Source of the DNA: Ignavibacterium sp037440165
GTDB lineage: Bacteria > Bacteroidota > Ignavibacteria > Ignavibacteriales > Ignavibacteriaceae
Assembly (NCBI RefSeq): GCF_037440165.1
Contig: NZ_JBBIUQ010000001.1
Coordinates: 124,001 to 188,000, forward strand
Length of the DNA: 64,000 bases
Direction: 5' to 3'
Shown: in pieces, positions 19,401 to 27,166 of the stretch
How the letters are laid out: each line of letters starts with the position of its first letter
Numbering within the stretch: position 1 is the first letter of the stretch
Translations under genes and position numbers: made by a program
The notes under the pieces: generated by a model
The model's input: the letters and a program-made list of their open reading frames with translations, nothing else
Told to the model about the DNA's origin: nothing
The model's database searches: none

Positions 19401-19474
19401 TCAACTATCGGCCAAAGAAGTTTTATATCGCGTTCTTTCTTATCGCCAAATATTTTTTTAATAAGATTTATCAT
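16430..19474 (-). CDS. secA: Preprotein translocase ATPase SecA
   Basis: This 1014-residue SecA drives Sec-dependent export. Walker A M-A-T-G-E-G-K-T lies at residues 156-163, with V-D-E-V-D-S-V-L-I-D-E-A-R-T (DEAD box, about 264-277). T-N-M-A-G-R-G-T-D-I-K and R-Q-L-R-G-R-A-G-R-Q-G-D are the C-terminal RecA motifs. A zinc-binding SEC-C tail C-P-C-G-S-G-K-K-Y-K-H-C-H lies at about 1000-1012. A charged coiled insertion at residues 45-105 makes it longer than the E. coli protein (901 aa), as in many Bacteroidota SecA. It uses an ATG start with GGAG about 12 nt upstream. It is likely the first gene of a unit with P-II. Confidence 0.97.
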   Translation of the reverse strand: MINLIKKIFGDKKERDIKLLWPIVDEINKHYEEFKKLSDDELRNKTKEFKERIKERTAETRRKIEEIKNRLQSNEDFDRRAAYDELDESEEQLNNEYEEVLDELLPEAFAVVKSTCERLVGKNWTVAGHKIIWDMVPYDVQLLGGIVLHQGKIAEMATGEGKTLVATLPLYLNALTERGVHLVTVNDYLAKRDSEWMGEIFRFHGLTVGCILNTMDSAQRQHQYACDITYGTNNEFGFDYLRDNMAIDKSYQVQRGHNYAIVDEVDSVLIDEARTPLIISGPVDRDDQLFAEMKPRVEKLYRLQQNLVGKIVSEAEEILKTNGASHEAGILLLRASRGLPKNAKLLKVISEPEYKKLLQQTELEFLREKGKNMHIIDDELYFVIDEKSNTIDLTEKGREELAKGSGKEKDFFVLPDLGTEISKFENDPNISPEEKIRKKEELYKHYSEASERIHTIHQLLKAYTLFEKDVEYVVTEDGKIAIVDEFTGRILPGRRYSDGLHQAIEAKENVKVERDSQTLATITLQNYFRMYNKLAGMTGTAETEEAEFYQIYKLEVVVIPTNKPVIREDLDDAVYRTKREKYNSVLEQIEELRKQGRPVLVGTTSVEVSETISRMLKRKGIPHNVLNAKQHQREAEIIAHAGEIGAVTIATNMAGRGTDIKLGAGVRERSGLYILGTERHESRRIDRQLRGRAGRQGDPGTSKFFISLEDDLMRLFGSDRISSIMSRMGIKEGEVIQHPMITKSVERAQKKVEENNFAIRKRLLEYDDTMNQQREVIYARRQKALKGDRLKSEILELLDEWVGEIVEKHFEDANAQAIRDEVMQNFLVDVKIQPEDFEKLGEHGIKEKIVEAAREFHNKKEQMLGSELMARLERYAMLSVIDHKWKEHLREMDDLKEGIGLRAYGQKDPLVEYKAEAFKLFVILLEQIRNETVSFVFKFFPQAPDEVQQSRRQPVRRYSEVKQSADNIGLTTAAAPSRESMGGKPQPVKVEERIGRNDPCPCGSGKKYKHCHGK

Positions 19475-19609
19475 TTAAAAATTTTTCTCCATCGAAATTT
19501 GAAGCGAAAATTAAAGATTGTCATTGTGATATGAAATATAAGAATAATTGCTTAAACGATAATTACTGCGTTCAGAAGCTGTTCAGCTATAATTAAGATT
19601 GAATACAAA

Positions 19610-20155
19610 TCAATATTGTTTCCATTTAATCGTGCAGCCAATTGAGAAAGTTTCTGGAATGGAAACTTCTTTACCTTCCGAAACTTCTTTAATTGCATCA
19701 CGGAGGTAGTGATATTTTACTTTTTCCGGCTCTTTCCAATTATCATCTATTTTGCCGTGATATTTTAATTTCCTTTCGTGATCAAACAAAAATATTTCCG
19801 GAGTATGAGTTGCACCGTAAGCTTTGGCAACTTCCTGTGTTTCATCTCTTAAATAAGGAAAATTAAACTGCTTTTCTTTACTTCTTTTTATCATTTCATC
19901 AAATGAATCTTCAGGATAATTAACATCTTCGTTTGAATTTATTGCAACTATCTGAACACCTTTTTCACCAAAATCTTTTTGAATTGATATAATTCGTTGT
20001 TCATAAGCTTGTACATAAGGACAATGATTACAGCTGAAGATTACTATTAGAATTTTTTTATCATCAAACGAGTGAAGTGAATAAAATTTATTATCAACGC
20101 CATGTAAATTAAAGTCAGGAGCTTTTGAACCTATTTTAAGTTTATCAGTTGCCAT
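19610..20155 (-). CDS. Thioredoxin-fold protein (AhpC/TSA-like, CxxC)
   Basis: This 181-residue protein has a thioredoxin/peroxiredoxin-like fold. G-S-K-A-P-D-F-N-L opens the domain, and the active-site-like S-C-N-H-C-P-Y-V places Cys42 and Cys45 at the usual position. T-H-T-P-E-I-F-L-F contains the cis-proline. This subfamily is annotated as thioredoxin family/redoxin and probably acts as a cytoplasmic disulfide reductase, since no signal peptide is present. The start has TAAGGAG 8 nt upstream. It is divergent from the M14 peptidase gene, with 42 nt between the two starts. Confidence 0.88.
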   Translation of the reverse strand: MATDKLKIGSKAPDFNLHGVDNKFYSLHSFDDKKILIVIFSCNHCPYVQAYEQRIISIQKDFGEKGVQIVAINSNEDVNYPEDSFDEMIKRSKEKQFNFPYLRDETQEVAKAYGATHTPEIFLFDHERKLKYHGKIDDNWKEPEKVKYHYLRDAIKEVSEGKEVSIPETFSIGCTIKWKQY

Positions 20156-20197
20156 GTTATTTTCTCCTTAGAAATTCAAATAACTTTTCATTTCATT

Positions 20198-21664
20198 ATG
20201 AACAAATTTAAAACAATCCTTTTAATAATTCTTTTCAATGGTATTGCCATGTCACAAAATTATGATTTCGAACAAAGTCTCTATTACAATTATGAGATGT
20301 TCAAAGAAAAATCAATACATAATCGTCTGTTCAAGTATTCAGATATTGTCAAATTAATATCAGAATTAAAGAAGAATAATATTTTTGAAGCTAATGTTAC
20401 AGGTAAGTCTGCTGAAGGAAGAGAGATATTTTTAATCTCAATTGGTAATGGTAAGAAAAAAATTTTTCTCTGGTCTCAGATGCATGGTGATGAACCAACG
20501 GCAACAATGGCTTTGTTCGACATTTTTAATTTCTTTTCAGATACAGTCAACTATCAGGATATTAAAAGACAGATACTTTCAAACACAAAAATTTTTTTTA
20601 TGCCGATGGTTAATCCTGATGGTGCAGAAGTATTCAAAAGAAGAAATTCATTTTCAATTGACTTAAACAGAGATGCAAATCGATTGCAAACACCTGAAGC
20701 AAAAATTCTGATGAATGTTTTTGATTCTTTGCGGGCTGAGTTTGGATTTAATCTTCACGATCAGAATCATCGTTACACAGCCGGCAACTCATTTAAATCT
20801 GCAGCAATTTCTTTTTTAGCTCCACCAATAAATTATGAAAAACAAATTGATTCGGTAAGGTTGAATGCAATTAAACTAATCGGAAGTTTATATAAAATGC
20901 TGAGCAGATATATTCCAGGACATGTAGCAAAATATTCCGACGATTATGAGCCAAGAGCTTTTGGAGATACTTTTCAGAAAAAAGGCACAAGCACAATTTT
21001 GGTTGAATCTGGCGGATGGCGAAAAGACCCTGAAAAACAATTTATCAGGAAGCTGAACTTTATACTTCTGCTATCTTCAATTAAGCAAATCGCTGAAAAT
21101 TCATTTCAGAATATGTCTGAAACTGTTTATGAATCCATTCCGTTCAATGAAGAAAAACTTTTTGATGTTGTTCTTAGAAATCTTACTTTGAACAGAAACG
21201 GTTCCAACATCAAATTTGACATTGGAATAAACTATGAAGAAATACTTAGCGATGATAAAAAATCTCTTTACAGAAAAGCTTCGATTGAAGACATTGGCGA
21301 TTTATCAGTTTTTTACGGTTATACAGATATAAATTTTGATGGCTATGTTCTTGGTGATGCCAAAACCTTTAATGAAAGAAATTTTTCGCTTAAAGAAATT
21401 CAAAAACTTGATTTATATAGCTACTATATAAAAGGATTCACAAATTTTTTAATTAAAGATAAATTAAATTCCGGCTTTATTGATCTTCCGGTTAACTTAA
21501 TCAGCAATAGCAAAAAAGATTTAACTACAAGGTTTGTAATTGGTGCAAATCCCAACTTTTTAATAAAGAAGGACAATAAAATTAAATATGTTGTTATAAA
21601 CGGCTTTTTACAAAAAGTCAAAGAAGATTTTGATTTTGAGGGTAACGGTTTAGTATTCAAATAG
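20198..21664 (+). CDS. Exported M14-family zinc carboxypeptidase
   Basis: This 488-residue protein has a signal peptide (residues 1-19) and an M14 peptidase domain. The zinc ligands are H96 and E99 in Q-M-H-G-D-E-P-T and H187 in F-N-L-H-D-Q. The N-P-D-G and D-L-N-R-D motifs bind substrate, and the catalytic glutamate is at about residue 270 in I-L-V-E-S-G-G-W. A beta-rich C-terminal region (about 300-488) without a T9SS sorting motif follows. It probably trims peptides or murein peptides in the periplasm, and the substrate cannot be determined. It runs divergently from the thioredoxin-like gene. Confidence 0.9.
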   Translation: MNKFKTILLIILFNGIAMSQNYDFEQSLYYNYEMFKEKSIHNRLFKYSDIVKLISELKKNNIFEANVTGKSAEGREIFLISIGNGKKKIFLWSQMHGDEPTATMALFDIFNFFSDTVNYQDIKRQILSNTKIFFMPMVNPDGAEVFKRRNSFSIDLNRDANRLQTPEAKILMNVFDSLRAEFGFNLHDQNHRYTAGNSFKSAAISFLAPPINYEKQIDSVRLNAIKLIGSLYKMLSRYIPGHVAKYSDDYEPRAFGDTFQKKGTSTILVESGGWRKDPEKQFIRKLNFILLLSSIKQIAENSFQNMSETVYESIPFNEEKLFDVVLRNLTLNRNGSNIKFDIGINYEEILSDDKKSLYRKASIEDIGDLSVFYGYTDINFDGYVLGDAKTFNERNFSLKEIQKLDLYSYYIKGFTNFLIKDKLNSGFIDLPVNLISNSKKDLTTRFVIGANPNFLIKKDNKIKYVVINGFLQKVKEDFDFEGNGLVFK

Positions 21665-21720
21665 ACTTTGAGAAAAGAAATTATCTTTATATTATTCAGA
21701 CAGAAATTAACTGACTTTAT

Positions 21721-22335
21721 ATGATTTTCCCTTTTATATTCAACTTTGCTATAGTGGTTCCGGATGAAAAACAACGGCAGTTGTATGAGGACTTTGAACG
21801 CGAAGCAATACCTCACATGGATGCTCTGTTCAACTTTGCATTAAAAATGACAGGCGACAGCGATGAAGCAGATGACTTAGTTCAGGAAACTTACCTCAAA
21901 GCATTCAGATTTTTCGATAAATTTGAAAAAGGAACTAATTGCAAGGCTTGGTTGTTCCGAATAATGAAAAATACTTATATCAACAAGTATCGCAAAGAAA
22001 CTAAGGAACCAGATAAAGTTGATTATGAGGAAGTTGAAAATTTTTATGAAAATGTTAGACCATCTTCTACAGACAGCGCACACCTTGAGAAAGATATTTT
22101 CGATAATCTTCTCGATGACGAACTTTCTGAAGCTATAAATTCTCTTCCCGATGACTTTAAAACTGTTGTTATTCTTTGTGATATTGAAGGATTTACCTAT
22201 GAAGAAATTGCAGATTTTATTGATGTGCCGGTAGGAACCGTTAGATCAAGACTTCACCGCGCAAGGAAAATGTTATTTATAAAACTACAAAAGTATGCCA
22301 GTGAACGCGGCTATATAACCAAAGATGAAGAATAA
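21721..22335 (+). CDS. ECF-type RNA polymerase sigma factor
   Basis: This 204-residue protein has sigma region 2 at about residues 25-95 (D-E-A-D-D-L-V-Q-E-T-Y-L-K-A-F and W-L-F-R-I-M-K-N-T). Region 4 lies at about 138-190 (L-P-D-D-F-K-T-V-V-I-L-C and G-T-V-R-S-R-L-H-R-A-R). The spacing and the absence of region 3 mark an extracytoplasmic-function sigma factor. ATG 21721 is annotated, but GTG 21754 is an alternative that removes 11 hydrophobic residues. Neither has a clear Shine-Dalgarno sequence. It is followed after 2 nt by its probable anti-sigma factor. Confidence 0.92.
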   Translation: MIFPFIFNFAIVVPDEKQRQLYEDFEREAIPHMDALFNFALKMTGDSDEADDLVQETYLKAFRFFDKFEKGTNCKAWLFRIMKNTYINKYRKETKEPDKVDYEEVENFYENVRPSSTDSAHLEKDIFDNLLDDELSEAINSLPDDFKTVVILCDIEGFTYEEIADFIDVPVGTVRSRLHRARKMLFIKLQKYASERGYITKDEE

Positions 22336-22337
22336 TT

Positions 22338-23180
22338 ATGAACAAAGAATTAATTACAGCATACATAGATAATGAGATTAAAGAAGCATCTATAAAAGAT
22401 GAAATAAAACATCTTATCGATGTTGATCCGGAATACAGATTTGAATATCAGGTTCAGTCGCTTGTAAAGAAAGCTGCACGAGAAAAATATAAAAGACAGC
22501 AAGCTCCAGAACATTTAAGACAAAGAATTATCAACCAGATTGCTTCAGAAATTAATGTTAAAACTCCGAGCAGGTCCTCTGAAAAAGAATTTTCATTTTG
22601 GGCAGGATTATTTTCCAAACCTGCTTTTTCCTTTGCAACAGCTATAATAATTATCATTTCAGTCGTATTGATTTTATTTAACAGAACACCGCAACAGCCA
22701 CCAGTAATTTCAGAAGATCAGCTAACACCTGATAATATGTTCTATCAGGCACAAAATAATTTTGAAGCCATTATTCAGGGTAAACTTGCACCTCAGATTA
22801 TTGCAGATAATCCGGAAACAATTCAACAGTTTTTCCAAACAAGCGGAGTCAAATATTCGACACTGATTCCAACATTCAAAGAATGGAAATTGCTTGGTGC
22901 TGTTGTTTCTGAGGATAAAGGTGAAAAGCTTGCTCACCATGTTTATATTGGAGAAAAAGGAGAAATTGTTTATGTATTTCAGGTAGATGAATCATATCTG
23001 AAGAGTCACGAAATAATTTCTCTTAATGAAAATTTGATTGAGTATCTTGATCAGGGCAACTGTTATATAAAAACCGAGAATCAGAAGGTTCTTCTCTTCA
23101 AGAAGATTGACCACAATATATGCGCAATAGTTTCTAATGCTCCGTTACAGGAAGTACAAAATAACTTTTGTAATATTTAA
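22338..23180 (+). CDS. Membrane anti-sigma factor (zinc-finger-less)
   Basis: This 280-residue protein has an N-terminal cytoplasmic domain (1-85) resembling anti-sigma domains and one transmembrane helix at about 97-114. An extracytoplasmic domain of about 165 residues ends with several cysteines (C-Y-I-K, N-I-C-A, N-F-C-N-I). No H-x3-C-x2-C zinc motif is visible in the N-terminus, so it is not a ZAS-type protein. It begins 2 nt after the ECF sigma stop codon, the usual arrangement for a cognate regulator. The signal sensed is unknown, and the C-terminal cysteines could be redox-active or paired. Confidence 0.8.
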   Translation: MNKELITAYIDNEIKEASIKDEIKHLIDVDPEYRFEYQVQSLVKKAAREKYKRQQAPEHLRQRIINQIASEINVKTPSRSSEKEFSFWAGLFSKPAFSFATAIIIIISVVLILFNRTPQQPPVISEDQLTPDNMFYQAQNNFEAIIQGKLAPQIIADNPETIQQFFQTSGVKYSTLIPTFKEWKLLGAVVSEDKGEKLAHHVYIGEKGEIVYVFQVDESYLKSHEIISLNENLIEYLDQGNCYIKTENQKVLLFKKIDHNICAIVSNAPLQEVQNNFCNI

Positions 23181-23195
23181 AGTAGTAGGGACAAA

Positions 23196-23648
23196 ATGAT
23201 AAAAATCAAAAATATTTTACTGCCAACTGACTTTAGTAAAACATCTTTGGCTGCGGCTGAATATGCTGTAAATCTTGCAATGCAATATGGAGCGAAAATT
23301 CATCTGTTACATGTACTTGAAAAAACTCCTCCAATACTCACAATAAGAACATTAGATTTGTCCCGCGAAAAAATCATTGAATCCATTGAATCTGATGCAA
23401 AAGCCCAGCTTGAAAAAGTTATTGAGAAAATAAAAAAGCACGGGAATGTTGATATTATTCCTGCATTAAGAAAAGGATTGGATTACGAGGAAATAATCAA
23501 TTGCTCAAAAGAAAAGAAAATTGATGTTATAGTAATTGCAACTCATGGAAGAACAGGCCTTCTTCACACCTTGCTTGGCAGCGTAGCCGAAAAAGTAATA
23601 AGATATTCAAAAACACCTGTTTTGGTTATCACTCCTAAACGTAAATAA
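23196..23648 (+). CDS. Universal stress protein (UspA family)
   Basis: This 150-residue protein has one Usp domain. It starts with I-L-L-P-T-D-F-S-K-T-S (ATP-binding aspartate). Near the C-terminus it carries the nucleotide motif G-R-T-G-L-L-H-T-L-L-G-S-V-A-E (G-2x-G-9x-G-S type) followed by P-V-L-V-I-T-P, so it belongs to the ATP-binding class. The ATG is preceded by TAGGGAC. It starts 15 nt after the anti-sigma gene, so the ECF sigma operon may include it. That would make a stress-response output gene plausible. Confidence 0.93.
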   Translation: MIKIKNILLPTDFSKTSLAAAEYAVNLAMQYGAKIHLLHVLEKTPPILTIRTLDLSREKIIESIESDAKAQLEKVIEKIKKHGNVDIIPALRKGLDYEEIINCSKEKKIDVIVIATHGRTGLLHTLLGSVAEKVIRYSKTPVLVITPKRK

Positions 23649-23727
23649 CCATAGTATCTGATACTTGGTTAATGCTTCAAGTTTTAATATTTTTGTATGT
23701 GATTTGTATTATCGAAAGGAATTTTTA

Positions 23728-24129
23728 ATGGCTAGAATTAAAAATGTCGAGGCATTCTGTACTATTTGCGGTTCTGTAAAGAAATTTGAAATTACCGGGA
23801 CAATTTCTGGTGAAGAAAATCAGAATAAACGCTGGGCAAAATGTAAAACCTGCAAACAAACCAGGATAATTTACCTGGCAGATATTAAAACAGAAACAAA
23901 ACCAAATCTTGAAGGAATTGAAAGCGAGAATGTTAAAAATTATTTGCCAACTGAGACTTATGAAATTGGTGATAATATTTATCATAAAAGCTGGGATGAT
24001 TTTGGAAAAGTAGTTAACAAAGTTGTTACTTCAGATGGACAAAGCTCCATCATAGTAGAGTTTCAGAAATCCGGAAATAAAAAACTAATAGAATCTTATA
24101 TTCAAAAACCACAAAGCGAGGTGATATAA
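23728..24129 (+). CDS. Small zinc-ribbon protein with UvrD-C-terminal-like (Tudor-like) tail
   Basis: The 133-residue protein has an N-terminal zinc ribbon (C-T-I-C-G and C-K-T-C-K, residues 11-14 and 36-39). A C-terminal segment contains Y-E-I-G-D-N-I-Y-H and F-G-K-V, then S-I-I-V-E-F-Q-K-S-G-N-K-K-L. That pattern is like the nucleic-acid or RNA-polymerase-binding Tudor-like tail of UvrD/PcrA and the CarD-type fold. I use ATG 23728, which has AAAGGA 9 nt upstream, in place of the longer frame from 23665. The stop is directly adjacent to the TTG start of rpsU, so it is co-expressed with a ribosomal protein. A transcription- or translation-coupled role is inferred only from the domains and this context. 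Confidence 0.7.
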   Translation: MARIKNVEAFCTICGSVKKFEITGTISGEENQNKRWAKCKTCKQTRIIYLADIKTETKPNLEGIESENVKNYLPTETYEIGDNIYHKSWDDFGKVVNKVVTSDGQSSIIVEFQKSGNKKLIESYIQKPQSEVI

Positions 24130-24321
24130 TTGGTAGGGATTCAAATCGGTGAGAATGAATCCATCGACAAAGCTCTCAGACGATTCAAAAAGAAATATGA
24201 AAGGTCTGGCGTACTTAAAGAATTTAAGAAACGCACTTTCTATGTAAAGCCTTCTGTTAAGAAACGAATGGAAAAACTGAAAGCAATCAGAAGAGCTCAA
24301 CGACCAGTTGAGAGCGTATAA
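24130..24321 (+). CDS. rpsU: 30S ribosomal protein bS21
   Basis: This is a 63-residue basic protein matching bS21: I-Q-I-G-E-N-E-S-I-D-K-A-L-R-R-F-K-K-K, then a conserved K-R-M-E-K-L segment. It starts with TTG, directly after the preceding stop codon. The choice is supported by GAGGTGAT about 5 nt upstream and by the family N-terminus. A clear intrinsic terminator follows 4 nt after the stop, so the zinc-ribbon/rpsU unit ends here. Confidence 0.95.
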   Translation: MVGIQIGENESIDKALRRFKKKYERSGVLKEFKKRTFYVKPSVKKRMEKLKAIRRAQRPVESV

Positions 24322-24325
24322 AGTT

Positions 24326-24355
24326 AAAAGCCCCTTTTTATAAGGGGCTTTTCTT
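24326..24355 (+). terminator. Intrinsic terminator after rpsU
   Basis: AAAAGCCCC at 24326-24334 pairs with GGGGCTTTT at 24344-24352, with a short AT loop. A T-rich tail follows. The hairpin is nearly symmetrical but on the minus strand would end transcripts coming from no nearby gene, so it serves rpsU. Confidence 0.85.
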
Positions 24356-24381
24356 TGAAATGAATTTTCATCAGTTGTAAG

Positions 24382-25239
24382 TTATTTAATATTAATCTTC
24401 GGCTCGATAAGAGTCGTTTCTTTCTCCTTCATAAAATACTTTTCAAGATGAGTTGTTACTGTTTTGAATGCTGAATCCACATCATTGCAGAAATAAAATA
24501 AATCTAAATCAGTTTCACTAATTACTCCGTGTTCGATCAGCATATCAAAATTGATTACACTTTTCCAGTATTTTTCATCATAAACAATTAGAGCTAGTTT
24601 CTTTCGTATCTTTTCCGTTTGAATAAGTGTAAGAATTTCAAAAAACTCATCCATAGTTCCAAAACCACCCGGAAATACAATTAATGCTTTTGAAAGATAT
24701 GCAAACCAAAATTTTCGCATAAAGAAATAATGAAATTCAAAACTTAATTCTTTTGTCACATAGTTATTTACAAATTGTTCAAACGGAATACTGATATTTA
24801 AACCAATCGAATAACCACCTGCTTTTTTTGCACCTTTATTTGCTGCTTCCATTATTCCAGGTCCGCCGCCTGTACAGATGATAAATCTGTTTGCAGTAGT
24901 TTCCAGATTCATTGACCATTCCGTTAATCGTCTGGAAAGTTCAACAGCATCTTCATAATATTTCGACATCTCAAGCATTTTCTGAGCTTGTCTTAATTCT
25001 TTTGCAAAATTAGGAGACTTTGGATTCATCGATTTAAATTTATTCAGTTCTGCCATAGCATCTTTTCTCGATTTTAATCTTGCAGAACCAAAGAATACAA
25101 TTGTATCCATGATTTTATGTTTTTTGAATCGCGCCTGAGGTTCCAGGTACTCAGCAAGTATTCTAATAATTCGTGCATCAGAAGAAGCAATAAATTCAGG
25201 ATTCTGATAAGCTTTTGGTGCTTTGATTATTTTAGCCAT
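24382..25239 (-). CDS. LOG-family protein (TIGR00730-like, cytokinin riboside monophosphate phosphoribohydrolase-like)
   Basis: This 285-residue protein carries both LOG signatures. G-G-G-P-G-I-M-E-A-A-N-K-G-A (about residues 124-137) and P-G-G-F-G-T-M-D-E-F-F-E (about 191-202) form the nucleotide/ribose-phosphate site. LOG enzymes hydrolyse nucleoside 5'-monophosphates to base and ribose 5-phosphate; many bacterial members are annotated as Rossmann-fold nucleotide-binding or PpnN-like proteins. It is longer than minimal LOGs (about 180-200 aa) because of an N-terminal extension of about 90 residues. It is divergent from the PBP4 gene with an 85-nt gap. Confidence 0.9.
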   Translation of the reverse strand: MAKIIKAPKAYQNPEFIASSDARIIRILAEYLEPQARFKKHKIMDTIVFFGSARLKSRKDAMAELNKFKSMNPKSPNFAKELRQAQKMLEMSKYYEDAVELSRRLTEWSMNLETTANRFIICTGGGPGIMEAANKGAKKAGGYSIGLNISIPFEQFVNNYVTKELSFEFHYFFMRKFWFAYLSKALIVFPGGFGTMDEFFEILTLIQTEKIRKKLALIVYDEKYWKSVINFDMLIEHGVISETDLDLFYFCNDVDSAFKTVTTHLEKYFMKEKETTLIEPKINIK

Positions 25240-25324
25240 AATGTTTTTATATTGTTATTGAAAATGATTTTAAGTTATAATTGCTTTCAAAAAAATTTCT
25301 CTTAAAAATACCGAAAAAATATTA

Positions 25325-26599
25325 ATGATTAGAATTATTCTTACACTTCTGTTCGTATTTATTGGTCTGTCTGACTTTAACTTAGCATCATCGAAGGAGA
25401 AATTAAATGAACAGATATCCGCTATACTTTCCAAAATTCCTTCAGATACAAAAGCAGCAATTTTGATTTATAATCCACTTAATCAGGATACTATTTTTGC
25501 ACAAAATGTATTCACTCCTATGATCCCAGCATCAATAACTAAAATTTTTACAACTGCAACCGCACTTTCACTTATGGGCAGAGAATTTCAGCTTTCGACA
25601 ATACTTTTCACTGATGATGATAATCTTAAAGATGGAATAATAAATGGCAATTTATATCTGAAAGGATTTGGTAATTCTACATTCACATCAGAAGATTTAA
25701 TGAATTTTATCAGTAAGCTAAAAACAATTGGAATAAAAGAAATAACCGGCAGCATAATTGTCGATGATACATATTTTGATAACATTTATTTCCGTGAAGA
25801 TTGGATTGAGAATGAAAGAGCAAATGTTAAATTACCTCCAATCTCAGCGCTGGTTCTTGACAGAAATAAAACAACAACTCTTAGAAAAAAAGGAAGACGA
25901 AGAATTTATGTTACAGAATATTTCAAAAATCCACCGCTTAACATTGCTCAGAAATTTAAAGTGATGATTGAAGAAAACAATATATCTGTAAAAGGCTCTG
26001 CAAAATCAGGTATAACACCAGATAATGTTATTGAATTAGCTCAAGCATCTGTCCCGATTAGCGACTTAATCTCAATGATTAATAAACATAGTGATAATTT
26101 TTTAGGAGAATGTTTATTTAAAGCAATTGGGGCATTTTATTCCGGCAAACAAGGAAATTCTTTTTATTCTCAGCAAGCAATTCAGGAGTTTATAAAAAAG
26201 AATAACATTTATTCTGTGAATACCGAAATAGTAGATGGTTCAGGAATTTCAAGATTCGATCAGATAACAGCTGCTTCAGTAAATGGTGTGTTAGAAACTA
26301 TGTATTTCGATCTGAGAAACTTCGAAACATTTTATAATTCATTAAGTTATGCAGGAGCAGATGGAACACTCAGAAACAGATTAAGTGAATTACCTGAAGG
26401 ATTTACATTTAAAGGAAAAACAGGAACTCTGAACAGCGTAATTGGTCTTAGCGGATATTTAACCTCAAAAGACAAAGATGATTTTGTAGTTACGATATTA
26501 TTTGAATTTAATCGCGGAAGTTGGAACTATTACCGGGATATTCAGGATGAAATAATTTTAGCACTTGCGAATTGGAAAAAAGAAAACCCCGAATTTTAA
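25325..26599 (+). CDS. dacB: D-alanyl-D-alanine carboxypeptidase/endopeptidase, PBP4 (S13) type
   Basis: This 424-residue protein has a signal peptide (about 1-21) and the three penicillin-binding motifs. They are S70-I-T-K73, S-D-N at about residue 255 (H-S-D-N-F-L-G-E) and K-T-G at about 365 (G-K-T-G-T-L-N). The insert between motifs 1 and 2 is typical of family S13. It acts in the periplasm on peptidoglycan, cutting terminal D-Ala or cross-links. Its stop codon at 26597-26599 lies inside the loop of the terminator used by the convergent secG gene. Confidence 0.93.
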   Translation: MIRIILTLLFVFIGLSDFNLASSKEKLNEQISAILSKIPSDTKAAILIYNPLNQDTIFAQNVFTPMIPASITKIFTTATALSLMGREFQLSTILFTDDDNLKDGIINGNLYLKGFGNSTFTSEDLMNFISKLKTIGIKEITGSIIVDDTYFDNIYFREDWIENERANVKLPPISALVLDRNKTTTLRKKGRRRIYVTEYFKNPPLNIAQKFKVMIEENNISVKGSAKSGITPDNVIELAQASVPISDLISMINKHSDNFLGECLFKAIGAFYSGKQGNSFYSQQAIQEFIKKNNIYSVNTEIVDGSGISRFDQITAASVNGVLETMYFDLRNFETFYNSLSYAGADGTLRNRLSELPEGFTFKGKTGTLNSVIGLSGYLTSKDKDDFVVTILFEFNRGSWNYYRDIQDEIILALANWKKENPEF

Positions 26600-26605
26600 T
26601 CGGGG
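26576..26605 (-). terminator. Intrinsic terminator of secG, containing the dacB stop codon
   Basis: CCCCGA at 26587-26592 pairs with TCGGGG at 26600-26605. Read on the minus strand the stem is followed by TTTTCTTTTTTCC, a good T tract. The dacB TAA (26597-26599) lies between the arms. On the plus strand the tail is not T-rich, so it mainly terminates secG. Confidence 0.75.
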
Positions 26606-26616
26606 CTTAAGTAAAT

Positions 26617-26958
26617 TTATTTATTATTTTGTTGTGGAGGCATCTGCTGAGGCAAAGTTGGCTGTTGAGGAATAGTGGTTCTTCCACTTTCCTGAATAAC
26701 ACTTCTTTGCTCTTTAGTTGTTTGTCCTGGTAAGAAAAATAAATTGATTACCACTGCCAATGCAGCCAAAATTCCTGCAAGCCACCAGGTTGATTTACTG
26801 AGAAAATCAGCAGTCCTTCTGGTGCCAAACATTGAACCGATATTACCTGCGCCTCCAAATGTTCCGGCTAAACCACCGCCTTTACTTGCCTGAAGCAAAA
26901 CAATGATTATTAAAAGTATTGCATCAATTGTTGCCAGTAAAACTAATAATGTATACAT
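26617..26958 (-). CDS. secG: Preprotein translocase subunit SecG
   Basis: This 113-residue protein has two transmembrane helices (about 2-22 and 57-76). Between them lies the SecG signature L-L-Q-A-S-K-G-G-G-L-A-G-T-F-G-G, followed by R-R-T-A-D-F-L-S-K-S-T-W. The tail is rich in proline and glutamine. It belongs to the SecYEG channel in the inner membrane. The ATG has AAGGAG about 10 nt upstream. It lies just downstream of the tRNA gene on the same strand. Confidence 0.95.
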   Translation of the reverse strand: MYTLLVLLATIDAILLIIIVLLQASKGGGLAGTFGGAGNIGSMFGTRRTADFLSKSTWWLAGILAALAVVINLFFLPGQTTKEQRSVIQESGRTTIPQQPTLPQQMPPQQNNK

Positions 26959-26983
26959 AAAAAATATTCTCCTTAAAAAATTG

Positions 26984-27057
26984 TAGCGGGGGAGGGATTC
27001 GAACCCCCGACACGTGGATTATGATTCCACTGCTCTAACCTACTGAGCTACCCCGCC
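26984..27057 (-). tRNA. tRNA with CAT anticodon (tRNA-Met, or Ile2 if lysidine-modified)
   Basis: A full cloverleaf of 74 nt is seen on the minus strand. The acceptor stem is GGCGGGG with CCCCGCT (one G-T pair at the end). The D arm is GCTC-GAGC, the anticodon stem GTGGA-TCCAC has loop ATCATAA, and the T arm is GGGGG-TTCGAAT-CCCTC. The anticodon is CAT. The 3' CCA is not encoded. Base pair 1-72 is G-T and not the C-A mismatch of initiators, so it is elongator Met or tRNA-Ile2; the sequence alone does not separate these. Confidence 0.93.
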
Positions 27058-27166
27058 CTGTTATTTTAGGGTTACAAATATAATCAGTCAGCTTGTCATT
27101 ATCCAAACAATTTAGGTGTAAGAAATTCATTTAAATGCCTATTTGTGAGAGAGACAAAGAGTTTTT

